Source of the DNA: JACCZP01 sp050997195
GTDB taxonomy: Bacteria; Actinomycetota; Thermoleophilia; Solirubrobacterales; Thermoleophilaceae
Assembly: GCA_050997195.1 (NCBI GenBank)
Contig: JBPCRE010000056.1
Location: forward strand, 1-10,336
Reading direction: 5' to 3'
DNA: 10,336 bases
The stretch's first letter is position 1; the number at the start of each line of letters is the position of its first letter. The notes beneath the pieces were generated by a model that saw only the letters and a program-made list of their open reading frames with translations, did no database searches and was not told the DNA's origin. This document shows positions 4,614-10,336 of this stretch, piece after piece. Position numbers and translations under genes: made by a program.

Positions 4614-5098
4614 TCGCGATCATCTCCGACACCCATCTTCCGCGCGGCCGGCGCCGCCTGCCCGAGGCATGTCTCGAGCGCCTGCGCGAAGCCGAGCTCG
4701 TCCTCCATGCCGGCGACCTCGCGAGCGAGCAGGCCCTCGATGAGCTCGAGGCCCTCGGGACCCCCGTGCTCGCGATCCACGGCAACGTCGACTGCGCGGC
4801 GCTTCGTGAGCGCCTGCCCGCCTCGCGGGTGGTTGAGATCCAGGGGGCACGCATCGGGATGATCCACGACGCCGGCCCCGCCCAGGGACGGCTCGCGCGC
4901 CTTCGCCGCCGCTTCCCCGACGCCGACGCCGTGGTCTTCGGCCACTCTCACATCCCCCTCCACGAGGAGGATGCGGGGGGCTTTCAGATCTTCAACCCCG
5001 GGAGCCCGACCGATCGCCGCCGTCAGCCCCAGCACACGATGGGCGAGGCGCGGGTCGAAGCGACGCGGGTCGCCTTCGAGATCCTGCGCCTCGAATGA
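4610..5098 (+). CDS. YfcE/MJ0936-type metallophosphoesterase
   Basis: A 162-residue calcineurin-like phosphoesterase with all metal-site motifs in order: D7 and H9 (ISDTHLP), D36 (LHAGDL), N59 (IHGNVD), H86 (MIHDAG), and H112 and H114 (FGHSH), followed by the family motif FNPGSP. Length and motif order match the small YfcE/MJ0936 phosphodiesterases, which bind two divalent metals and hydrolyse phosphodiester model substrates; natural substrates are poorly known. HD in MIHDAG replaces the more common HG. ATG 4610 overlaps the vapC stop by 4 bp, an unusual partner for a toxin gene. A 52-bp gap with a new promoter separates it from the next antitoxin. Cytoplasmic; no signal peptide. Confidence 0.9.
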   Translation: MIAIISDTHLPRGRRRLPEACLERLREAELVLHAGDLASEQALDELEALGTPVLAIHGNVDCAALRERLPASRVVEIQGARIGMIHDAGPAQGRLARLRRRFPDADAVVFGHSHIPLHEEDAGGFQIFNPGSPTDRRRQPQHTMGEARVEATRVAFEILRLE

Positions 5099-5111
5099 GA
5101 AGGGCGCCGAC

Positions 5112-5141
5112 TTACACCACTTCTCTCGAGTGGGGTAGGAT
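5112..5141 (+). promoter_or_regulatory. Putative promoter and operator of the RHH-PIN module
   Basis: A -35-like TTACAC (5112-5117) and a -10-like TAGGAT (5136-5141) are 18 bp apart. The spacer holds an inverted repeat CCACT-N7-AGTGG (5117-5121/5129-5133), with further partial pairing outside. The GTG start is 9 bp after the -10, implying a leaderless mRNA. The palindrome is well placed for repression by the ribbon-helix-helix antitoxin. Confidence 0.55.
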
Positions 5142-5150
5142 TGGCAGCAA

Positions 5151-5378
5151 GTGAAGCGCCTGCAGATCATGATCGAGGAGGATCTCGATGCCGACATCGG
5201 CCGTCAGGCGGCAGAGCGCGGAGTCTCCAAGGCGGCGCTCATCCGGGAGACGATGCGGGACCGCGTTCGGCCCCTTCCCCCCCTGGAGGAGGACCCTCTC
5301 TGGGACTGGGTGGGGAAGGGTGACTTTGAGTCAGGACGCCACGATGACGTCGTCTACCCGAGAGAGGGACCCGTCTGA
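5151..5378 (+). CDS. Ribbon-helix-helix (CopG-type) antitoxin
   Basis: A 75-residue protein beginning at GTG 5151. The N-terminus KRLQIMIEEDLDADIGRQA followed by SKAALIRETMRDRV is a ribbon-helix-helix fold: a strand whose residues enter the DNA major groove, then two helices with the usual SKAALIRE turn. The C-terminal DPLWDWVGKGDF then ESGRHDDVVY is the toxin-binding tail seen in antitoxins paired with PIN toxins (Asp-Pro-Leu-Trp, later a D-D-x-x-Y pattern). The start lies 9 bp after a -10-like hexamer, so no ribosome binding site is expected. The stop overlaps the downstream toxin's start codon by 4 bp. It should neutralise the PIN toxin and repress the shared promoter. Confidence 0.86.
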   Translation: MKRLQIMIEEDLDADIGRQAAERGVSKAALIRETMRDRVRPLPPLEEDPLWDWVGKGDFESGRHDDVVYPREGPV

Positions 5379-5773
5379 TCTTCGTCGACACGTCGTTCTG
5401 GGTCGCCGCGCGCAGCCGTCGAGACGATCGCAACGCTCAAGCTCTCGAGCTGCTCGGTCGGCACCGGGGACAGGCTCTGCTGACCACCAACCATGTCTGC
5501 GGAGAGACTTGGACCTATCTGCGTCGTAGCGAGGGCTTTCGAGCGGGCGTCTCCTTCCTCGACATGGTTGCCGGCTCGCCGCGCATCCGCATCGTGCACG
5601 TCTCACGGGCTCTCGAGGAAGACGCGATGCGCTGGCTTCGACGACACGACGAACGGGAGTACTCGTTCGTCGATGCGACGAGCTTCGCGTTCATGCGGAC
5701 GGAGGGCATCCAGTCGGCCCTTGCCTTCGACGGCGACTTCTCGGCCGCCGGCTTCGTGGAGTTGCGAGCCTGA
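5375..5773 (+). CDS. vapC: PIN-domain ribonuclease toxin (VapC family) with CTG start
   Basis: A 132-residue PIN-domain toxin. The acidic tetrad is complete: D5 (IFVDTSFWVA), E44 (VCGETWTYL), D100 (SFVDATSFA), and D119 with D121 (AFDGDFSAAGF). The frame has no ATG, GTG or TTG near the domain start; a stop (TGA 5345-5347) closes it upstream and the first ATG inside is around residue 64. CTG at 5375-5377 forms a CTGA overlap with the antitoxin stop and has AGAGAGG about 7 nt before it. It encodes the expected (M)IFVDTSFW start. CTG is a permitted though rare bacterial start. A start at the internal ATG would remove two catalytic residues. The toxin probably cleaves RNA; target unknown. Confidence 0.86.
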   Translation: MIFVDTSFWVAARSRRDDRNAQALELLGRHRGQALLTTNHVCGETWTYLRRSEGFRAGVSFLDMVAGSPRIRIVHVSRALEEDAMRWLRRHDEREYSFVDATSFAFMRTEGIQSALAFDGDFSAAGFVELRA

Positions 5774-5819
5774 GCTGGTCGCCCGCACACGGCGCCGCCC
5801 CGCCCGCCAAGATGCCGGG

Positions 5820-6767
5820 ATGGACCTCGAGGTGCTCTTCCTCGGCACCGCCGGCTCGGCTCCCACCGCCCGGCGCGGCCTGCCCGCGCTGCTGATCCGT
5901 CGCGGCGGCGATCGGCTGCTCTTCGACTGCGGAGAGGGAACCCAGCGCCAGCTTCTGCGCTCCGAGGGCCTGGTGGACCTCGAGGAGATCTTCCTCACCC
6001 ACTTCCACGCCGATCATCTGCTCGGGCTTCCCGGCATGCTCAAGACCTTCGCCCTGCGTGGGCGCGAGGCGCCGCTCACCCTCCACGGGCCGCCCGGCCT
6101 GCGGCGGCTCATCGAGGCGCTCCGAGTGGTGATCGGACGCACGCCGTTCGAGCTTCGGCTCGTGGAGGTCGACCCCGCGAGGCCGCTCCGCCGCGAGGGC
6201 TACATCGTGGCTCCCTTCGCGGTGCACCACCGTGCGCGGGCCTACGGCTACGCGGTGGTGGAGGACGAGCGCCTCGGCCGCTTCGACGAGCAGCGCGCCC
6301 GGGAGCTCGGGGTGCGGGAGGGTCCCGACTTCGGCCGCCTTCATCGCGGCGAGACGGTTCCGGGGACCGACGGCGACGTAGGCCCCGAGGAGGTGGTGGG
6401 CCCGGCGCGGCCGGGGCGCAAGGTCGTGCTCACCGGCGACACGGCGCCGACCCAGATGACCGAGGCGGTGGCTCACCGAGCCGATCTGCTGGTGCACGAG
6501 GCCACCTTCACGGCCGAGGAGGCCGAGCGCGCGGCGGAGACCGGCCATTCGACCGCGCTCGCCGCCGCGGAGCTCGCCGCGCGGGCGGAGGTTCGGCTCC
6601 TGGCGCTCACGCACGTCTCTCCCCGCTACGCCGGGCCCGAGCTGCGCGACGAGGCGCGCGCCGCCTTCGCCGAGACCATCGTGCCCCGGGACTTCGACCG
6701 GGTCGAGGTGCCCTACCCCGAGCGCGGGCCGCCGGTGCACCAGCGCGGGGGGGAGGGGCGCCCATGA
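5820..6767 (+). CDS. rnz: Ribonuclease Z (tRNA 3' endonuclease)
   Basis: A 315-residue metallo-beta-lactamase-fold enzyme of normal RNase Z length. All zinc and catalytic motifs are present: FLGTAGSAPT at the N-terminus, FDCGEGTQRQLL, THFHADHLLGLPG (H61, H63, D65, H66), a VHH motif (H136/H137), GYAVVEDERLGRFD, TGDT (D207), HEATF (H226), TGHST (H243) and LTHVSPRY (H265). The enzyme cuts the 3' trailer from tRNA precursors lacking an encoded CCA, as with the tRNA-Arg in this window. ATG 5820 matches the family start; the open frame upstream overlaps the toxin gene and is not coding. It sits 46 bp after the toxin with no clear terminator, so it may share its transcript. No strong ribosome binding site is seen. 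Confidence 0.95.
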   Translation: MDLEVLFLGTAGSAPTARRGLPALLIRRGGDRLLFDCGEGTQRQLLRSEGLVDLEEIFLTHFHADHLLGLPGMLKTFALRGREAPLTLHGPPGLRRLIEALRVVIGRTPFELRLVEVDPARPLRREGYIVAPFAVHHRARAYGYAVVEDERLGRFDEQRARELGVREGPDFGRLHRGETVPGTDGDVGPEEVVGPARPGRKVVLTGDTAPTQMTEAVAHRADLLVHEATFTAEEAERAAETGHSTALAAAELAARAEVRLLALTHVSPRYAGPELRDEARAAFAETIVPRDFDRVEVPYPERGPPVHQRGGEGRP

Positions 6768-6791
6768 GCTCTTTCGGTCCCCGGCCGTTGA

Positions 6792-6797
6792 TAGCCT
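6792..6797 (+). promoter_or_regulatory. Possible -10 element of the pyr operon
   Basis: TAGCCT lies 14 bp before the PyrR leader hairpin, at the right place for the transcription start of a short leader. No TTGACA-like -35 is found about 17 bp upstream, so the call is weak. Confidence 0.3.
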
Positions 6798-6806
6798 CGG
6801 CTCAGT

Positions 6807-6839
6807 TCCTTTAACCAGGTCCCGCGAGGCCAGGAAGGA
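6807..6839 (+). promoter_or_regulatory. PyrR-binding leader RNA element over the pyrR ribosome binding site
   Basis: The segment has outer arms TCCTT (6807-6811) and AAGGA (6835-6839) that pair, then TAACC, and a core GGTCCCGCGAGGCC. It closely resembles the PyrR-binding loop of actinobacterial pyr leaders (conserved UCCCGUGAGGC between CUUU and AAGGA, from memory). The right arm is the ribosome binding site of pyrR, so PyrR bound with UMP or UTP would block ribosome entry. This favours translational repression; no terminator hairpin with a T tract is seen. Confidence 0.65.
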
Positions 6840-6848
6840 CGTGTGAGC

Positions 6849-7400
6849 ATGCAGGAGAAGGTCGTCCTCGACCGCAACGACATACGGCGCACGCTCGTGC
6901 GCATCTCCCACGAGATCGTCGAGCGCACCCAGGGAGACGCCGTCGCCGTCGTCGGGATTCAGAGCCGTGGGGTCCCGATCGCCGCGCGCATCCGCGACCT
7001 CGTGGCCGAGCTGGTGGGCGAGCCCGTTCCCCTCGGGGAGCTCGACATCTCCTTCTACCGCGATGACGTGGGGCTGCGCGGGCCGGGCTACCAGCCGACG
7101 GTGCACGCCTCGCACCTCGAGTTCAACGCCGAGGAGCACACGGTGGTGCTCGTGGACGACGTGCTGTTCACCGGGCGCACCGTGCGGGCGGCCATCGAGG
7201 CGCTCTTCGACTACGGGCGGCCGCCACGGGTCCAGCTCGCCGTGCTGGCCGACCGCGGCCACCGCGAGCTGCCCATCCGGCCGGATTACGTGGGCAAGAA
7301 CCTCCCCACCGCTCGCGCGGAGCGCGTGAACGCCCGCGTGGAGGAGATCGACGGGATCGACGAGGTGTCGATCTCAGACCCCGAGGAGGTACCGGCATGA
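6849..7400 (+). CDS. pyrR: PyrR, pyrimidine operon regulator / uracil phosphoribosyltransferase
   Basis: A 183-residue protein with the type I phosphoribosyltransferase fold. The N-terminus EKVVLDRNDIRRTLVRISHE, GIQSRGVPIA and the flexible loop DISFYRDDVG are typical of PyrR, and the PRPP-binding motif VVLVDDVLFTGRTVRA lies at residues 99-114. PyrR binds the leader RNA when UMP or UTP is high and lowers expression of the operon; it can also make UMP from uracil and PRPP. ATG 6849 is preferred because AGGAAGGA ends 9 nt before it; a GTG at 6843, two codons earlier, is also possible. The start lies right behind the leader hairpin, and its stop overlaps pyrB as ATGA, so regulation at pyrR would carry to the operon. 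Confidence 0.95.
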   Translation: MQEKVVLDRNDIRRTLVRISHEIVERTQGDAVAVVGIQSRGVPIAARIRDLVAELVGEPVPLGELDISFYRDDVGLRGPGYQPTVHASHLEFNAEEHTVVLVDDVLFTGRTVRAAIEALFDYGRPPRVQLAVLADRGHRELPIRPDYVGKNLPTARAERVNARVEEIDGIDEVSISDPEEVPA

Positions 7401-8353
7401 AGCGCAGCCTGCTGACCATCGACGACCTGACGCGCCCCGACATCGAGCAGATCCTCGATCGGGCCGAGAGCTTCGCCGAGGTGTCGGGCCGGGCCATCAA
7501 GAAGGTGCCGACGCTGCGCGGCCGCACGGTGATCAACCTCTTCTACGAGGCCTCGACGCGCACGAGCTCCTCGTTCGAGCTGGCCGCCAAGCGCCTCTCG
7601 GCCGACCTCGTGAGCATCAAGGCCCAGGGCTCCGCGGTGGACAAGGGCGAGAGCCTGAAGGACACGGTCCAGACCCTCTCGGCCTACGATCCCGGCCTCA
7701 TCGTGATCCGCTCCCCCCACGCGGGGGCCGCCGCGCTGGTGTCGCGCTGGAGCGCCGCGCGGGTGGTCAACGCCGGCGACGGAAAGCACGAGCACCCGAC
7801 CCAGGCCCTGCTCGACCTCTACACCCTCCGCCGCCGGGTGGGCTCGCTGGAGGGGCTCAAGGTCTGGATCGTGGGCGACGTGATGCACTCGCGCGTGGCC
7901 CGCTCGAACATCCTCGCCTTCGGGCGCATGGGGTGCGAGGTCACGGTTTGCGGACCGCCGACGCTCATTCCCCGCCAGGTCGAGTCGCTCGGGTGCCGGG
8001 TGGCCTACGACCTCGACCACGTGGGCGAGGCCGACGTGATCTACGCCCTGCGCCTGCAGCAGGAGCGCATGGCCGGGGCGCTCGTGCCCTCTCTGCGCGA
8101 GTACGCCACGCGCTACCAGATCGACGGTCGCCGGCTCGGTCCTCACCAGCTCCTGATGCACCCCGGGCCGGTGAACCGCGGGCTCGAGCTCTCCGGCGAG
8201 GTGGTGGACTCGCCGCAGGCGCTGATCACCCGTCAGGTCGAGTCGGGTGTGGTGGTGCGCATGGCCGTCCTTTACGAGCTGCTGGCCGGCGCCGGGGGCC
8301 CGACCGAGCCCGCCACGCGCTCACGGGCCGCCTCGGAGGCTCAGCCGGCGTGA
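7397..8353 (+). CDS. pyrB: Aspartate carbamoyltransferase, catalytic subunit
   Basis: A 318-residue enzyme of normal length that joins carbamoyl phosphate to aspartate, the first committed step of pyrimidine synthesis. Carbamoyl phosphate-binding STRTSSSFE is at 53-61 and the loop Lys in AVDKGESLKDT is K83. GDGKHEHPTQALLDLYT (about 127-143) carries the HPTQ signature, and MHPGPVNRG (254-262) forms the aspartate/phosphate site. The last 25 residues are a variable Ala/Arg/Thr tail. The ATG overlaps the pyrR stop by 4 bp with GAGGA upstream; its own stop overlaps the next start (GTGA). No pyrI-like regulatory subunit gene is nearby, as is usual where PyrR controls the pathway. Confidence 0.97.
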   Translation: MKRSLLTIDDLTRPDIEQILDRAESFAEVSGRAIKKVPTLRGRTVINLFYEASTRTSSSFELAAKRLSADLVSIKAQGSAVDKGESLKDTVQTLSAYDPGLIVIRSPHAGAAALVSRWSAARVVNAGDGKHEHPTQALLDLYTLRRRVGSLEGLKVWIVGDVMHSRVARSNILAFGRMGCEVTVCGPPTLIPRQVESLGCRVAYDLDHVGEADVIYALRLQQERMAGALVPSLREYATRYQIDGRRLGPHQLLMHPGPVNRGLELSGEVVDSPQALITRQVESGVVVRMAVLYELLAGAGGPTEPATRSRAASEAQPA

Positions 8354-9708
8354 GCCCACCACCGGCGGTGCGCCTCGATCACGGGCCCCTGCCGCCCGGC
8401 GCCGACGCCGTGCTCATCCGCGGGGCTCACCTCCTCGACCCCCGCGCCGGCCTCGACGGGCGGCGCGACCTCCTCGTGCGCGACGGGGAGGTGGCCGAGA
8501 TCGCCGAGGCGGACGCCATCGAGGCCCCGCCCGGCGCCGAGGAGATCGACGCCCGCGGCCTTCACCTCTTTCCGGCCTTCGTCGATCCCCACGTGCACCT
8601 GCGCACGCCGGGCCGCGAGGACGAGGAGGACGTGGAGTCGGGCACCCGCGCGGCCGCCGCCGGGGGCTACTGCGCCATCCTCGCCATGCCCAACACCGAT
8701 CCGGTGGTGGACACCGCTTCGGTGCTCGGCGCGCTGCGCGAGCAGGCGCGGCGCTCCGCCCGCGTGCCCACCGGCTTCCTGGCCGCCATCACCCGCGGAC
8801 AGGGGGGTGGGGAGCTGACCGACATGGCCGAGCTGGCCGATGCCGGCGCCGTGGCCTTCTCCGACGACGGCGTGCCCGTGCGGAGCGCCGGGCGGCTGCG
8901 CCAGGCCCTTCGCTACCAGCGCTTGGCCGGCCGGGTGCTCGCGCTGCACGAGGAGGACGCCTCGCTCTCCGCCGACGGGGCCATGCACGAGGGCTCGGTG
9001 TCCGCGCTGCTCGGGATCGCCGGGATCCCGTCGGTCTCGGAGTCGACGATGGTGGCCCGGGACGCCGCTCTCGCCGGCTACGAGGAGGGGCGCATCCACG
9101 TGCAGCACCTCTCGGCGTGGGAGTCGGTGGCGGCCGTGGAGGAGGCCAAGCGAGCGGGGGTCTCGATCACCGCGGAGGTCACGCCCCACCACCTCCTGCT
9201 CACCGAGGAGCACGTACGCGAGCTCGACACCAGCACGAAGATGAACCCACCGCTGCGCGCCGAGGCCGACCGCCAGGCGCTCGTCGAGGGCCTGCGCTCG
9301 GGCGCGATCGACTGCGTGGCCACCGACCATGCGCCGCACGCCCGGGAGGAGAAGGAGCAGCCCTTCGAGTTGGCGCCCATGGGAGTCATCGGCCTCGAGA
9401 CGGCGTTCTCGGCCCTGCACACCGATCTCGTGCTTCCCGGGGTGCTCGGGCTCGGCCTGATCGTGGAGCGAATGAGCGCGGGGGCCGCCCCCTTCGGCCT
9501 GCCCACCCCGAGCCTGGCGCCCGGCGCCCCGGCCAACCTGTGCCTCGTGGACCTCGAGGCCGAGTGGGAGGTGGGCGCGGCGGGCTTCGAGAGCCGCTCG
9601 GCCAACTCTCCGTGGTCGGGGCGGCGGCTTACCGGTCGGGTGCGGATGACCATGGCCGGCGGGGCGGTGGCCTACCGCGAGCGCACCTTCGCCGTCGCGG
9701 CCGTATGA
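8350..9708 (+). CDS. pyrC: Dihydroorotase (type I, amidohydrolase family)
   Basis: A 452-residue TIM-barrel amidohydrolase that closes carbamoyl aspartate to dihydroorotate. Metal and substrate motifs are all present: DPHVHLRTPG (H81, H83), GGYCAILAMPNTDPVVD, FSDDGVPV (the metal-bridging Asp region of type I enzymes), LHEED (H200), VQHLSAW (H253), TPHHLLLTEE and ATDHAPH (D326, H327). The C-terminal beta-sandwich part includes the usual NSPWSG loop. GTG 8350 forms a GTGA overlap with the pyrB stop, with GGAGG 10 nt upstream. This start gives a 20-residue extension before VLIRGAHLLDPR, where most family members begin; GTG 8410 is the alternative. Its stop overlaps carA by ATGA. Confidence 0.96.
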   Translation: MSPPPAVRLDHGPLPPGADAVLIRGAHLLDPRAGLDGRRDLLVRDGEVAEIAEADAIEAPPGAEEIDARGLHLFPAFVDPHVHLRTPGREDEEDVESGTRAAAAGGYCAILAMPNTDPVVDTASVLGALREQARRSARVPTGFLAAITRGQGGGELTDMAELADAGAVAFSDDGVPVRSAGRLRQALRYQRLAGRVLALHEEDASLSADGAMHEGSVSALLGIAGIPSVSESTMVARDAALAGYEEGRIHVQHLSAWESVAAVEEAKRAGVSITAEVTPHHLLLTEEHVRELDTSTKMNPPLRAEADRQALVEGLRSGAIDCVATDHAPHAREEKEQPFELAPMGVIGLETAFSALHTDLVLPGVLGLGLIVERMSAGAAPFGLPTPSLAPGAPANLCLVDLEAEWEVGAAGFESRSANSPWSGRRLTGRVRMTMAGGAVAYRERTFAVAAV

Positions 9709-10336
9709 GCGGGGCCTACCTGCTCCTCGAGGACGGCACGCGCTTCGACGGGGAGGCCGCGGGCGCACTCGCCCGCTCGGGGGGTGGCCCCGGCACGGGC
9801 GAGGTGGTGTTCAACACCGCGATGTCGGGCTACCAGGAGGCGATCACCGACCCGAGCTACCGCGGGCAGATCGTGGTCTTCTCCTACCCGCTGATCGGCA
9901 ACTACGGCGTGTCGGCCGGCGCGCTCGAGTCCGAGGAGGTGCAGGCCCGCGCGGTGGTGATGCGCGAGGGCGTGGACCGCTCGGACGCCGCCGGTGCGGA
10001 GGGGGGGTGGCTCTCCTGGCTCGACGAGGAGGGGATCCCGGCGCTCACCGGGGTCGACACCCGGGCGCTCGTGCGTCACGTGCGCGAGCTCGGCGCCATG
10101 CGCGGCGGCGTGTTCACGGCCGAGGTGCCCGAGGCCGAGGCGATGGAGCGTGTGCGGTCCGAGCCGCCGATGGACGGGCGCGATCTCACGACGGAGGTCG
10201 GCCCGCGAGAGCCGGTTCTCCTCGACCCCGACAACCCGGGTCCGCGGGTCGTGGCCCTCGACACCGGGATCAAGCACTCGATCGTGGAGCAGCTTCGCCG
10301 GCGCGGCGCGCGGCTCGAGCTGCACCCCTGCGCCAC
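9705..10336 (+). CDS. carA: Carbamoyl phosphate synthase small subunit, N-terminal part
   Basis: The gene starts at ATG 9705, overlapping the pyrC stop by 4 bp, and runs off the window end after about 210 codons. The N-terminal domain is complete: LLLEDGTRFDGE, GEVVFNTAMSGYQEAITDPS, YRGQIVVFSYPLIGNYGV and LTGVDTRALVRHVRELGAMRGG are diagnostic for CarA. The start of the class I glutamine amidotransferase domain (VVALDTGIKHSIV) follows; the catalytic Cys-His-Glu lie outside the window. CarA hydrolyses glutamine and feeds ammonia to CarB for carbamoyl phosphate, the substrate of the pyrB product. carB is expected just downstream. Confidence 0.95.
   Translation, partial: MSGAYLLLEDGTRFDGEAAGALARSGGGPGTGEVVFNTAMSGYQEAITDPSYRGQIVVFSYPLIGNYGVSAGALESEEVQARAVVMREGVDRSDAAGAEGGWLSWLDEEGIPALTGVDTRALVRHVRELGAMRGGVFTAEVPEAEAMERVRSEPPMDGRDLTTEVGPREPVLLDPDNPGPRVVALDTGIKHSIVEQLRRRGARLELHPCA

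Noticed and set aside
5493..5819. In-frame upstream extension of rnz
   Set aside because: It overlaps the PIN toxin in another frame and lacks family similarity; rnz starts at ATG 5820.
5691..7262. 523-codon minus-strand open frame opposite rnz and pyrR
   Set aside because: Shadow of high-GC coding DNA; rnz and pyrR on the plus strand carry complete motif sets.
8341..9768. 475-codon minus-strand open frame opposite pyrC
   Set aside because: Shadow frame, rich in Gly, Arg, His and Ala without a recognisable domain; pyrC is unambiguous.

Overview
The window is high-GC DNA whose genes are dense, often overlap by 4 bp, and end in a pyrR-pyrB-pyrC-carA operon with an Actinobacteria-type PyrR leader. 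This points to an actinobacterium, possibly of the Thermoleophilia (Solirubrobacterales/Gaiellales) type. The phylum is a fairly safe inference; the class is a guess from protein flavour. Two single-base indels in short A runs leave open that the contig carries some consensus errors.

Positions 1-3875 are accessory DNA. They hold the right part of an IS3-family insertion sequence (orfA end, slippery A7, orfB with a one-base frameshift), a 284-bp stretch with an inverted repeat and perhaps a gene remnant, and a small HNH nuclease gene on the + strand. These are followed on the - strand by a tightly coupled four-gene operon: a Cys4 zinc-finger protein, two small unrecognised proteins, and a replication-initiator-like winged-helix protein. 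The operon starts about 220 bp beyond the 3' end of a tRNA-Arg(CCG) gene (3876-3948, - strand). tRNA 3' ends are classic integration targets, so the left part of the window is probably an integrated element. No integrase or second att copy is visible here.

Positions 3949-5773 hold two toxin-antitoxin modules around a phosphoesterase gene. The first is an AbrB-type vapB, carrying a one-base frameshift, followed by a PIN toxin vapC. A YfcE-type metallophosphoesterase gene is translationally coupled to that vapC. The second is a ribbon-helix-helix antitoxin gene coupled to a PIN toxin whose only sensible start is CTG. Both antitoxin genes sit 8-9 bp behind a -10-like hexamer next to an inverted repeat, suggesting leaderless, autoregulated transcripts.

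Positions 5820-10336 are core genome: ribonuclease Z (tRNA 3' maturation), then the pyrimidine operon. A PyrR-binding leader hairpin covers the pyrR ribosome binding site. pyrR, pyrB, pyrC and carA (cut by the window end) are joined by ATGA or GTGA overlaps, so carbamoyl phosphate synthesis, carbamoylation of aspartate and ring closure are expressed together under UMP/UTP control.
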